In this document: positions 25,865 to 34,185 of the stretch, in pieces
Layout: the number at the start of each line of letters is the position of its first letter
How positions within the stretch are numbered: the first letter of the stretch is position 1
Assembly: GCF_049671445.1 (NCBI RefSeq)
Contig: NZ_JBATUX010000080.1
Span: forward strand, 1-51,355
DNA length: 51,355 nucleotides
Origin: Paenisporosarcina sp049671445
GTDB lineage: Bacteria; Bacillota; Bacilli; Bacillales_A; Planococcaceae
Direction: 5' to 3'
Translations under genes and position numbers: made by a program
Notes under the pieces: generated by a model
Seen by the model: only the letters and a program-made list of their open reading frames with translations
The model's database searches: none
What the model was told of the DNA's origin: nothing

Positions 25865-27133
25865 ATGACAAACGGCGGCAAAATTACAGTTGAAAACGGT
25901 GCTCTAAACGTACCAAATAATCCAATCATTCCTTACATCGAAGGCGACGGTATCGGTCCTGATATTTGGGCTGCATCTGCACGCGTTTTAGAAGCTTCAG
26001 TAAAAAAAGCGTACAACGGTGAGAAATCTATCGTTTGGAAAGAAGTTTTAGCTGGTCAAAAAGCATTTGATCAAACTGGCGAATGGTTACCATCAGAAAC
26101 TTTGGATGTAATTCGTGAATATTTAATCGCAATTAAAGGACCTCTAACTACTCCAGTAGGTGGCGGTATTCGTTCATTAAACGTTGCGTTACGTCAAGAA
26201 CTAGACTTATACACATGTGTTCGTCCTGTTCGTTACTTTGATGGTGTTCCTTCACCAGTAAAACGTCCTGAAGATACGGACATGGTTATTTTCCGTGAAA
26301 ACACAGAAGATATCTATGCTGGAATCGAGTTCGCTGCTGGAAGTGACGAAGTTAAAAAAATCATCGCATTCTTACAAGACGAAATGGGTACTAAAAACAT
26401 TCGTTTCCCTGAAACTTCTGGTATTGGGATTAAACCTATTTCAGAAGAAGGCACTAAGCGTTTAGTACGAGCTTCTCTTAACTACATCATTAAAGAAGGT
26501 CGCGAGTCATTAACACTAGTTCATAAAGGAAACATCATGAAGTTCACTGAAGGAGCTTTCAAAACTTGGGGTTATGAAGTTGCGGAACAAGAATTCGCTG
26601 AACATACATTCACTTGGAACCAATATGATCAAATTAAAGCTGAACAAGGTACAGAAGCTGCAGACAAAGCGCAAGCTGATGCTTTAGCATCTGGTAAAAT
26701 TTTAGTGAAAGATTCAATTGCTGATATCTTCTTACAACAAATTTTAACTCGTCCAAGCGAATTTGATGTTGTTGCTACAATGAACTTGAACGGTGACTAC
26801 ATTTCAGATGCACTTGCTGCACAAGTTGGTGGTATCGGTATTGCACCTGGAGCAAACATTAACTACTTAACTGGTCATGCTATTTTTGAAGCGACTCATG
26901 GTACTGCTCCTAAGTACGCTGGTTTAGATAAAGTTAACCCATCTTCAGTTATCCTTTCAGGTGTATTAATGCTTGAACACCTTGGTTGGAACGAAGCAGC
27001 AAAATTAGTAATGGATTCTATGGAGAAAACAATTTCTTCTAAGGTTGTTACTTACGATTTCGCTCGTTTAATGGATGGCGCTACAGAAGTTAAATGTTCT
27101 GAGTTCGCTGACGAATTAATCAAAAATCTTTAA
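25865..27133 (+). CDS. icd: isocitrate dehydrogenase (NADP)
   Basis: Oxidative decarboxylation of isocitrate to 2-oxoglutarate. 422 residues from ATG 25865 after TAGGAGGAAA. It shows IPYIEGDGIGPDIW, the substrate-binding loop GGGIRSLNVALRQELDLYTCVRP with the regulatory serine, IFRENTEDIYAGIE, and NYLTGHAIFEATHGTAPKYAG, where Lys and Tyr are typical of the NADP-specific form. Length matches the Bacillus enzyme (423 aa). Confidence 0.97.
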   Translation: MTNGGKITVENGALNVPNNPIIPYIEGDGIGPDIWAASARVLEASVKKAYNGEKSIVWKEVLAGQKAFDQTGEWLPSETLDVIREYLIAIKGPLTTPVGGGIRSLNVALRQELDLYTCVRPVRYFDGVPSPVKRPEDTDMVIFRENTEDIYAGIEFAAGSDEVKKIIAFLQDEMGTKNIRFPETSGIGIKPISEEGTKRLVRASLNYIIKEGRESLTLVHKGNIMKFTEGAFKTWGYEVAEQEFAEHTFTWNQYDQIKAEQGTEAADKAQADALASGKILVKDSIADIFLQQILTRPSEFDVVATMNLNGDYISDALAAQVGGIGIAPGANINYLTGHAIFEATHGTAPKYAGLDKVNPSSVILSGVLMLEHLGWNEAAKLVMDSMEKTISSKVVTYDFARLMDGATEVKCSEFADELIKNL

Positions 27134-27161
27134 TCGACATTAAGTAAAACACTTTTTTCAA

Positions 27162-27185
27162 AAAGAGGGTTTCGACCCTCTTTAC
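27162..27185 (+). terminator. hairpin between icd and mdh
   Basis: AAAGAGGGT-TTCG-ACCCTCTTT, with a UUCG-type loop and a short T tail. Partial termination or mRNA 3'-end protection is likely; mdh starts only 26 nt later. Confidence 0.65.
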
Positions 27186-27210
27186 ATAAGAACAAAGGGA
27201 GAGTTTTCTG

Positions 27211-28149
27211 ATGACAATGAAACGTAAAAAGATTTCAGTAATCGGTTCTGGTTTTACAGGCGCAACAACAGCATTCCTTCTTGCTCAAAAAGAATTAGGT
27301 GATGTTGTTTTAGTTGATATCCCACAGATGGAAAACCCAACAAAAGGGAAAGCACTAGATATGTTAGAGGCAGGTCCTGTACAAGGATTTGATGCTAACG
27401 TTACTGGTACTTCTAACTATGAAGATACGAAGGACTCTGACATCGTAATCATCACAGCTGGTATTGCACGTAAGCCTGGTATGAGCCGTGACGACTTGGT
27501 TCAAACAAACCAAAAAGTTATGAAAATTGTTACGGGTGAAATCGTCAAACATTCTCCAAACACCATCATCATTGTCTTAACTAATCCAGTTGATGCAATG
27601 TCTTACACTGTATACAAAGAATCCGGTTTCCCGAAAGAGCGTGTAATTGGCCAATCTGGAGTACTTGATTCAGCACGTTTCCGTACATTCGTCGCACAAG
27701 AATTAAATTTGTCTGTTAAAGACATCACTGGTTTCGTTCTTGGTGGCCACGGTGACGACATGGTTCCTTTAGTCCGTTATTCTTACGCAGGTGGTATTCC
27801 TTTGGAAACATTAATTCCAAAAGAGCGCTTAGCCGAAATTGTAGAACGTACTCGTAAGGGTGGAGCAGAAATCGTTAACCTTCTAGGTAACGGTTCAGCT
27901 TATTATGCACCAGCCGCTTCTATAGTTGAAATGGCTGAAGCCATTCTAAAAGACCAACGTCGTGTATTACCATCAATTGCATATCTTGAAGGCGAATATG
28001 GTTTAGACGGTATTTATCTTGGCGTACCTACAATTTTAGGTGCTGGTGGAATTGAAAAAATTTTCGAACTTGATTTAACGGAGTCAGAAAAAGCTGAGTT
28101 AACAAAATCAGCACAATCAGTTCGCAATGTAATGGGAATTCTAGCTTAA
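27211..28149 (+). CDS. mdh: malate dehydrogenase
   Basis: NAD-dependent malate to oxaloacetate. 312 residues, same length as the Bacillus enzyme. It belongs to the lactate dehydrogenase-like clade: VIGSGFTGATTAF Rossmann motif, ARKPGMSRDDL with the substrate arginine that marks malate rather than lactate specificity, NPVDAM, and the catalytic His in LGGHGDDMVPLVRYS. GGGAGAG precedes the ATG. Third of the citZ-icd-mdh cluster. Confidence 0.97.
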   Translation: MTMKRKKISVIGSGFTGATTAFLLAQKELGDVVLVDIPQMENPTKGKALDMLEAGPVQGFDANVTGTSNYEDTKDSDIVIITAGIARKPGMSRDDLVQTNQKVMKIVTGEIVKHSPNTIIIVLTNPVDAMSYTVYKESGFPKERVIGQSGVLDSARFRTFVAQELNLSVKDITGFVLGGHGDDMVPLVRYSYAGGIPLETLIPKERLAEIVERTRKGGAEIVNLLGNGSAYYAPAASIVEMAEAILKDQRRVLPSIAYLEGEYGLDGIYLGVPTILGAGGIEKIFELDLTESEKAELTKSAQSVRNVMGILA

Positions 28150-28155
28150 TACCGA

Positions 28156-28268
28156 AAAGCTAAAGCGACATTTTAGCTTGACTCCGACGGTGGAAGGAAC
28201 GAATCGAAAATTTGTTTTCGAATGAGTTTCTCAAGCTGAGGTGCGAGCTGGCGCTTGAGCTGGACACA
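28156..28268 (+). repeat. multi-hairpin element downstream of mdh
   Basis: Three successive hairpins: AAGCTAAA with TTTAGCTT, TCGAAAA with TTTTCGA, and CTCAAGC with GCTTGAG, with the block TTGACTCCGACGG between the first two. I recognise the general pattern from Bacillales intergenic repeats found after housekeeping genes, but there is no second copy in this window. It directly precedes the mdh terminator. Confidence 0.5.
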
Positions 28269-28271
28269 ACG

Positions 28272-28307
28272 AAAATCGAGCAGGAAATCCCTGCTCGATT
28301 TTTTTTG
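28272..28307 (+). terminator. mdh terminator
   Basis: AATCGAGCAGG and CCTGCTCGATT form an 11-bp stem with a 5-nt loop and eight Ts. Confidence 0.9.
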
Positions 28308-28356
28308 TACTTATTGATACTATGAAGGTAGAACATGAACAGAGGGGGAACATCTG

Positions 28357-28833
28357 ATGCTACTCGGAAAGAAACGTAAACTAGGTCGAAAAGTCGAAGA
28401 TATGTCAGTGGGAGAAAAGTTGAAACTGACAGAGAAAATTGAAGACAAGGATTTACTTTTATATTTAGGATTAACAAACGATGGCAACCCATTGTATATA
28501 CAACATGATTTTGCTTCTCAAACTGTCTATGAAAAACCAATTGTTCCTACAATTATGCTTACAGGAATAGTGACTTCAGCCATCTCAAAATATTTACCTG
28601 GACCGGGTTCACATATTGTTGAACAACATTTAGTTTTCCCGAAACCTGTGTATCACTACGCAACGATAGATTTCCTATTAAAAGTAATTTCTGTAGACGT
28701 AGAAAAGAATTTGGTAGAGATTGAAGTACTTGCAACAAACGAAGCTGGAGATACTGTAATTGAAGGGAAAATCACTTCAACTCCTCCTCGTTTAGAAAAT
28801 CAACTAACATCTCAATCAATGGATAATTTCTAA
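28357..28833 (+). CDS. MaoC-like hot-dog dehydratase
   Basis: 158 residues with a single hot-dog domain of the MaoC/(R)-enoyl-CoA hydratase type: the DGNPLYIQHDFA block (the catalytic Asp/His pair, usually D-x4-H; here D and H are both present with wider spacing), a PTIMLTGIVTSAISKYLPGPG helix and strand, and EQHLVFPKPVY. AGAGGGGGAA lies upstream. It is probably co-transcribed with phoP, 53 nt on. The substrate is unknown; a hydratase acting on an acyl-CoA is the family expectation. Confidence 0.8.
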   Translation: MLLGKKRKLGRKVEDMSVGEKLKLTEKIEDKDLLLYLGLTNDGNPLYIQHDFASQTVYEKPIVPTIMLTGIVTSAISKYLPGPGSHIVEQHLVFPKPVYHYATIDFLLKVISVDVEKNLVEIEVLATNEAGDTVIEGKITSTPPRLENQLTSQSMDNF

Positions 28834-28886
28834 ATAGCTCATTCGGTTTAAGATGGGGGTTTTAAATCGATTGTGGAGGCAAAAAC

Positions 28887-29600
28887 ATGACAAAAAAGAT
28901 TCTCGTAGTGGATGATGAAAGTTCAATCGTAACATTACTTCAATATAACTTGGAGCAAGCTGGTTTTACTGTTGAAACAGCTAGCGATGGAATGGAAGGG
29001 TTCAATGCTGTATTAGAAAGTAAGCCTGATCTCATTGTCCTTGATTTAATGCTACCTAAAATGGATGGCATGGAAGTTTGCAAAGCATTGCGTCTACAAA
29101 AAATCAACACACCTATCATTATGCTGACGGCTAAAGACGATGAGTTTGATAAAGTTTTAGGACTCGAATTAGGTGCGGACGATTATATGACCAAGCCATT
29201 TAGTCCTAGAGAAGTCACTGCACGTGTTAAAGCCGTTTTAAGAAGATCAACAGCTGCAATAGAAGAAGTACCTCAAAAAGCATCAGACCAAGCCTTCGAA
29301 TTTGGTTCATTACGTGTTTATCCAGATCGATTTGAAGTGTTTTTGGGAGAAGAAACATTGGAATTTACGCCGAAAGAATTTGAATTACTTGTGTACTTAA
29401 TGGAAAATAAAAATCGTGTGCTAACACGTGATCAGCTATTAAGCGCAGTTTGGAACTATGATTTTGCTGGTGATACTCGAATTGTCGATGTCCACATCAG
29501 CCATTTGAGAGACAAAATCGAAGATAATAGCCGAAAGCCTATTTTTATTAAAACAATTCGAGGTTTAGGGTACAAATTTGAGGAGCCAAAAGTGGTATGA
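28887..29600 (+). CDS. phoP: phosphate-starvation response regulator PhoP
   Basis: 237-residue OmpR-family response regulator. Receiver domain (1-120) with DDE at 8-10, phospho-acceptor Asp in IVLDLMLP (about 53), Thr in MLTAKD and Lys in MTKPF. Winged-helix effector domain (about 135-232) with RVLTRDQLLSAVWNYDFAGDTRIVDVHISHLRDKIE. It overlaps phoR by 4 nt (the phoR ATG precedes the PhoP TGA). The position after mdh identifies it as PhoP rather than another OmpR regulator. Confidence 0.95.
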   Translation: MTKKILVVDDESSIVTLLQYNLEQAGFTVETASDGMEGFNAVLESKPDLIVLDLMLPKMDGMEVCKALRLQKINTPIIMLTAKDDEFDKVLGLELGADDYMTKPFSPREVTARVKAVLRRSTAAIEEVPQKASDQAFEFGSLRVYPDRFEVFLGEETLEFTPKEFELLVYLMENKNRVLTRDQLLSAVWNYDFAGDTRIVDVHISHLRDKIEDNSRKPIFIKTIRGLGYKFEEPKVV

Positions 29601-31141
29601 AATCACTTCAAGGAAAAATAGTCCTATCGTTTACTTTAGTTGTAGGTTCAATCTTAGCTGGCTTAGGCATTATTTTAAGTCAGCTTTTTCCTGTTTATGT
29701 GGAAGAATCAGTAAGGTCAAATGCTATCGGAAAAGTAGATGAAATATCGTTGATTGCTAAGCAATCTAATATCAGCTTATCTGATGACCAGAAAGATGAC
29801 ATCAAAGATGTTCTTTCTAATGATCCTTCAGGCAGTGATTTTATTGAAATTCGACAACAATTATGGAAAGTTTTATTGGTTGTATTATGTAGTGCATTTT
29901 TCATTACAATCCTGCTTACGTATCGACTGACGAAACGTTATGCACAACCTATTGATAATGTTACCGAAGTTGCGATAGAACTTGCTAAAGGAAATTTTAG
30001 AGCCAGAGCCTATGAAGATGATTCATTAAGTACCGCACAACTTAGCACGTCAATTAATGTACTTGCTCGAAATTTACAAGAGTTGTTTAAAGTTCGTGAA
30101 ATGGAAAAAGAACGTTTAAAGACGCTCATTGAAAACATGGGGAGTGCACTAATGATGATTGACCGTGATGGGCAGATTAGCATTGTGAATAAACCATTTG
30201 TGGATCAATTTGATTTTAACGCGCAAGAAGTGCAAAACCAATTATTCAAAAGCGTGGGTTTACCTGAAGAACTGAAGCAGTTTATTGACTATGTCTTTTT
30301 AATGGAAGCTTCTTCTCGTAAGCAATTGACTCTAGTCATTCAACAAGAACTCCATCATATGGAAGTTTACGGAGCACCGGTTATTGGCGAACACGGACGC
30401 TGGTTAGGTGTAGTGATTGTGATGCACGATATTTCGGATTTAATCAGACTCGAACAAATTCGAAAAGATTTCGTAGCCAACGTATCCCATGAACTTCGGA
30501 CACCGATAACATCGATAAAGGGATTCTCTGAAACACTGATTGATGGAGCGATGAAAGACGAAAAAACATTGCTAAGCTTTTTAGAAATAATCAACAAAGA
30601 AAGCAATCGATTACAAATGTTAATAGAAGATTTACTTGAACTTTCGAAAATCGAGCAACATGGTTTTTCTGTTGAGTTCTCTAAAACTAATTTACGCGAA
30701 GTGATGTTACGTGCAGCTGAAATGACAAGTCCTAGATTAGAAGAAAAAAATATGGCATTTGTCCCAAATATAGAATTAGATGTAATAGTTGATGGAGACA
30801 TGAATCGTCTAATTCAAGTGGTCATGAATTTATTAACAAACGCAATTACCTATTCACCAGAAAACACGTCTGTTCATTTATCTCTTCATGAAAGCGATAC
30901 CCATGGCATCATTGTTATTCGTGATGAAGGAATAGGGATGGACAAAAAAGAGATTCCACGAATCTTTGAACGCTTTTACCGTATTGACCGTGCGAGAAGT
31001 CGAAATTCAGGCGGTACTGGTCTTGGCCTAGCGATAGTAAAGCATTTAATTGACGCACATAATGGACGGATTTTTGTAGAAAGTGAGCCTGGAATAGGTA
31101 CACAATTTAAATTACTAATTCCTAAAAAACAAACAACTTAA
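29597..31141 (+). CDS. phoR: phosphate sensor histidine kinase PhoR
   Basis: 514 residues. Membrane segments at about 8-33 and 91-109 enclose only about 57 extracytoplasmic residues. Then HAMP (110-165), PAS (170-285), HisKA with His298 in VANVSHELRTP, and HATPase_c with N, G1 (IRDEGIGMDKKEIP) and G2 (GGTGLGLAIVKHL) boxes. B. subtilis PhoR is 579 aa with a larger extracytoplasmic sensor, which here is reduced by roughly half. In B. subtilis signalling depends mainly on the cytoplasmic part, so function may be retained. Starts inside the phoP 3' end. Confidence 0.95.
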   Translation: MKSLQGKIVLSFTLVVGSILAGLGIILSQLFPVYVEESVRSNAIGKVDEISLIAKQSNISLSDDQKDDIKDVLSNDPSGSDFIEIRQQLWKVLLVVLCSAFFITILLTYRLTKRYAQPIDNVTEVAIELAKGNFRARAYEDDSLSTAQLSTSINVLARNLQELFKVREMEKERLKTLIENMGSALMMIDRDGQISIVNKPFVDQFDFNAQEVQNQLFKSVGLPEELKQFIDYVFLMEASSRKQLTLVIQQELHHMEVYGAPVIGEHGRWLGVVIVMHDISDLIRLEQIRKDFVANVSHELRTPITSIKGFSETLIDGAMKDEKTLLSFLEIINKESNRLQMLIEDLLELSKIEQHGFSVEFSKTNLREVMLRAAEMTSPRLEEKNMAFVPNIELDVIVDGDMNRLIQVVMNLLTNAITYSPENTSVHLSLHESDTHGIIVIRDEGIGMDKKEIPRIFERFYRIDRARSRNSGGTGLGLAIVKHLIDAHNGRIFVESEPGIGTQFKLLIPKKQTT

Positions 31142-31148
31142 CATGTTC

Positions 31149-31187
31149 TTTACAAGTTCTTCATAGTAGGTTCATAGTGCTTTGTTA
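31149..31187 (+). promoter_or_regulatory. tandem PhoP boxes after phoR
   Basis: TTTACA, TTCATA, TTCATA and TTGTTA at 31149, 31160, 31171 and 31182, each exactly 11 bp apart. The first three fit the B. subtilis PhoP consensus TT(A/C/T)A(C/T)A with 5-bp gaps. A possible -10 TTATAC is at 31207-31212. No gene follows on this strand before the terminator at 31225-31257. Confidence 0.65.
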
Positions 31188-31224
31188 AGCTACTAATGAA
31201 ACCCCCTTATACCGCATTTGGCAG

Positions 31225-31257
31225 AAAAAAGAGTTCTCTATGAGGACTCTTTTTTCT
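31225..31257 (+). terminator. terminator after phoR
   Basis: AAAAAAGAGTTCTC and GAGGACTCTTTTTT form a 14-nt stem with one mismatch and a 3-nt loop, ending in a T-run. Confidence 0.85.
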
Positions 31258-31338
31258 TGTTCTGTTGTTTCTGATGAGTTGACCTAAAAGTCATGAAATA
31301 TGATTAAGGGGAGTTCCTTTTTGATATTTAGTAGATAT

Positions 31339-31499
31339 TGATTTCCGTTGCAGTAGGACGCTTTCCGCGGGGCGGGCGGTGGGCCTCCTCGGTCGCTACG
31401 CGATCTGCGGGGTCTCACCTGTCCCGCTGATCCCGCTGGAAAGATATTGGACGAACTGTCATTCGTCCAATATCTTTGCGACGAGTAACCGCAGGAGCA
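31339..31499 (-). repeat. GC-rich Bacillales intergenic repeat, best-preserved copy
   Basis: On the minus strand the unit carries GGTGAGACCCCGCAG, GAGGAGGC, CCCCGCGGAAAGCG and GCAACGGAAATCA, a well-known Bacillales pattern. On the plus strand it continues into a perfect 15-bp hairpin (31441-31455 with 31462-31476, loop CTGTCA) and the 25-nt tail shared with 617-641. It lies in the 554-bp spacer between phoR and hflK; the remainder of the spacer shows only the PhoP boxes and terminator. Confidence 0.8.
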
Positions 31500-31696
31500 G
31501 ATGATTTCCCGCCGACTTTCACTTCAATCAAACTTAAGTTCTCCACTTATTTTATATTAGGGACTTTTTAAACAAGCCCACTTTCCTTTTTTTGTTTCTG
31601 ATGGGCTGTTAAGAATTCTCTGAAATCAAAGTTGTTGAAACTTATCCGCTATTATAAACGTAGAAACATTTAGAGAATAGAAAAGGGGTTACATAT

Positions 31697-32656
31697 ATGA
31701 GTATTAAAAGAATATTAACTATTACGTCTTTAGCGATAGTTGGAGTCTTTGCACTTATTGCTATTTTCACGTCGTGGTATACGGTAGACCAATCTGAACA
31801 AGCGGTCGTTATTACATTTGGTAAAGCAGAAGATCCCATTTTGGAATCCGGCTTGCATTTTAAACTGCCTTGGCCAATGCAAAAAGTAGAGATCTTATCG
31901 AAAGAAACATTTAGTTTGCAATTCGGATATAAACAATCGCCTGATGGTGAGATTGTGTCCTTTGATAATGAAACAAAAATGATTACTGGTGATGAAAATA
32001 TTGTATTGACTGATTTGGTTGTTCAATGGAAAATATCGGATCCTAAAAAGTATTTATTTAATGCAGAAGCTCCACAAACCATATTGCATGATGCTACTTC
32101 TGCTTCTATCCGCTCCATTATTGGCAGTTCCTTAATAGATGAAGCTTTGACTTCTGGAAAAGCGGATATTGAAGCGCAAACTAGAGACTTACTAGCTTCA
32201 CTCATTGAGAAATATGATATTGGAATCTCAATCTTAGGTGTTAAACTGCAAGACGTAGAATTACCGAATGCAGAAGTTCGATCAGCGTTTACGGCAGTTA
32301 CAGATGCACGTGAAACGAAAAATACGAAAACAAATGAAGCAGAAAAATATAAAAACCAACGTGAAAGTGAAGCGATTGGTGAAATCTCAGCAATTGATTC
32401 CCGTGCTGAAGGTCAGCGAACAGCACGAATCGAACAAGCACAAGGTGAAGTTGCCGTGTTTGATAAACTTTATGCAGAGTACAAAAGCAATCAAGAAATC
32501 ACTAGACAACGACTTGTCATTGAAACACTAGAATCCGTTTTACCTAATGCCCAAATTTACATCATGAATGATTCAGGTGAAACGGTGAAGTATTTACCTT
32601 TACAACAACCTACACAAGCACCACCTGTCACGACTGAGAAAGGGGATGGAAACTGA
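31697..32656 (+). CDS. hflK: HflK-like SPFH protein (protease modulator)
   Basis: 319 residues: one N-terminal membrane anchor (about 7-28), SPFH/band-7 domain (about 30-215) with the HflK hallmark TGDENIVLTDLVVQWKISDPKKYLFN, then an Ala/Glu-rich coiled coil (about 215-275). HflK and HflC form a membrane cage around FtsH in E. coli and modulate it. AAAGGGGTT precedes the ATG. Its stop overlaps the hflC start by one base, so the pair is an operon. B. subtilis has no such pair here. Confidence 0.9.
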   Translation: MSIKRILTITSLAIVGVFALIAIFTSWYTVDQSEQAVVITFGKAEDPILESGLHFKLPWPMQKVEILSKETFSLQFGYKQSPDGEIVSFDNETKMITGDENIVLTDLVVQWKISDPKKYLFNAEAPQTILHDATSASIRSIIGSSLIDEALTSGKADIEAQTRDLLASLIEKYDIGISILGVKLQDVELPNAEVRSAFTAVTDARETKNTKTNEAEKYKNQRESEAIGEISAIDSRAEGQRTARIEQAQGEVAVFDKLYAEYKSNQEITRQRLVIETLESVLPNAQIYIMNDSGETVKYLPLQQPTQAPPVTTEKGDGN

Positions 32657-33648
32657 TGGATCAGAACAACCAAAACAATCAAAGTCCATTCCAAAGCCTA
32701 GAACAAAGGTTTAATGCTCAGTTCAAAAAAACCAATAAAGTTCCTAAAACGAGAGAACCATTAAATCTCAAGAAACACGTAAAAACAATTATTGCCTTTA
32801 CGATTATCTTTGCTGCACTCATCATTTTATTAGCGAATGTATATGTAGTTAAAGAAAATGAATATAGAGTCGTGCGACAATTTGGAGAAGTTGTTGAAAT
32901 TCGATTTGAACCTGGTATTTTCATGAAAATCCCATTTGTTCAAAGTGTTTCAACATTGCCCAAATATCAAATGACATATAACGTGTCTGAAGCTGAGATC
33001 AATACGAAAGATAAAAAGCGTATTATCATCGACAATTATGCTGTATGGCGTATTACAAATCCAATAGATATGATCACCAATGCAGGTACTCAAATTGGTG
33101 CGGAAACCCGGATGGAAGAGTTTATTTATTCAGTCGTTCGAACGGAGCTTGGTCAACTTGAATATGATGAAATTATAAATGATGAAAATACATCAAGAGG
33201 TAGTTTAAACGATCGAGTTACGGCTCGAGTGAATGAATTATTGAAAGCTGACAATTATGGAATTGAAGTAATCGATGTACGAATGAAACGAACAGATCTA
33301 CCTCCAGAAAATGAGCAATCTGTATATACGCGTATGATTTCAGAGCGTCAATCCATTGCACAAAAGTATTTATCTGAAGGTGACGCAGATAAACGTACAA
33401 TCGAAGCTTCGACAGATCGTAAAGTTCAAGAAATGGTCGCAATCGCTCAAAAAGAAGCATCGATTATTATGGCTGATGGAGAATCGGAGGCTGCAAAAAT
33501 TTATAACAAATCGTTTTCAAAAGATCCAGAGTTCTACGCACTTTATCGAACACTAGAATCTTATAAGAAAACAATTGGTGAAGATACGATGATTATCCTA
33601 CCATCAGACTCACCTTACGCAAAAATTCTATCAGGCTATTTAGAATAG
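32656..33648 (+). CDS. hflC: HflC-like SPFH protein (protease modulator)
   Basis: 330 residues. A 42-residue polar N terminus rich in Gln and Asn (MDQNNQNNQ) precedes the membrane anchor (about 43-62); SPFH domain (about 63-240) with NEYRVVRQFGEV; coiled coil; and the HflC-type C terminus with DPEFYALYRTLESYKK. In E. coli the long pre-anchor stretch is on HflK, not HflC; here the arrangement is reversed. Translationally coupled to hflK (shared A). Probable target FtsH is not in the window. Confidence 0.9.
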   Translation: MDQNNQNNQSPFQSLEQRFNAQFKKTNKVPKTREPLNLKKHVKTIIAFTIIFAALIILLANVYVVKENEYRVVRQFGEVVEIRFEPGIFMKIPFVQSVSTLPKYQMTYNVSEAEINTKDKKRIIIDNYAVWRITNPIDMITNAGTQIGAETRMEEFIYSVVRTELGQLEYDEIINDENTSRGSLNDRVTARVNELLKADNYGIEVIDVRMKRTDLPPENEQSVYTRMISERQSIAQKYLSEGDADKRTIEASTDRKVQEMVAIAQKEASIIMADGESEAAKIYNKSFSKDPEFYALYRTLESYKKTIGEDTMIILPSDSPYAKILSGYLE

Positions 33649-33661
33649 CGAACTGAAAGAG

Positions 33662-33690
33662 AGCATCTCATATGAGGTGCTTCTTTTATT
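33662..33690 (+). terminator. hflKC terminator
   Basis: AGCATCTC-ATAT-GAGGTGCT with one G-U pair, followed by a T-rich stretch, just after the hflC stop codon. Confidence 0.75.
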
Positions 33691-33762
33691 AAGCCTATAA
33701 GTGAAGAACAAACTAATGTACGTTAAACAACACCATAATTTAAAGTAGCGTGTAAAAAAAGC

Positions 33763-33866
33763 GGGAATCCGCTCCCTTTCCGCGGACGAACAGGCAAACC
33801 TCCTCACTCGTTCCTCGCTGCGGGGTCTTGCCAGCCCGTTATTCCGCAGGAGTTGAGCCGATTCCC
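33763..33866. repeat. GC-rich intergenic repeat, GGGAATCGGCTC subfamily, copy 2
   Basis: 104 bp from GGGAATCCGCTCC to GAGCCGATTCCC, with the same internal blocks and orientation as 104-205 but better preserved (CGCGGACGAACAGGC, CTGCGGGGTCTTGCC). Near-perfect inverted ends. It lies in the spacer between hflC and polA. Confidence 0.8.
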
Positions 33867-33943
33867 TTAGTATTTAGTCACATTGAAATGAGCCACAAGG
33901 ATGGTTATGTAAATTAAGGCTGATTTTATATGAAGTTGCAAGA

Positions 33944-33992
33944 GTACATTTGCGCTAGGCTTATGCAGAACATACGGTAGAAGAAAATGTAC
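33944..33992. repeat. dispersed hairpin repeat, copy 2
   Basis: GTACATTTGCGC at the left end and AAAATGTAC at the right form inverted ends 49 bp apart. The left end is the exact reverse complement of GCGCAAATGTAC at 50981-50992. Confidence 0.55.
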
Positions 33993-34077
33993 TAAAAACA
34001 ACATTTTAATTTAAGGCCCTATTCTTACAAATAGCATTACGCTTCATCTTTTGGTTAAAGTCCTTATTTTGGAGCGA

Positions 34078-34185
34078 TTCCAACTTGAAGCGAGATTTTT
34101 CCAACTTGGAGCCCGAAAATTACAACTTGGCCCCCATATTTTCCAACTTGAACCTCAAATATTCCAACTGAGCGATCGCTCACCT
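34078..34185. repeat. 21-bp tandem repeat array with CCAACTTG cores
   Basis: CAACT(T) recurs at 34081, 34102, 34123, 34144 and 34165, exactly 21 bp apart, in a unit resembling TCCAACTTGGAGC plus AT-rich filler. Units differ by several bases. An open frame through it repeats the heptad FQLEPQI, but that is a product of the 21-bp period. It lies between hflC and polA; the spacer otherwise holds two other repeats and no gene. Confidence 0.9.

Noticed and set aside
28160..28540. Minus-strand open frame over the start of the MaoC-like gene
   Set aside because: It crosses the mdh terminator and hairpins and is antisense to a gene with clear family features.
31339..31499. Insertion sequence
   Set aside because: No transposase frame and no target duplication can be seen; the unit is a known type of non-coding Bacillales repeat.
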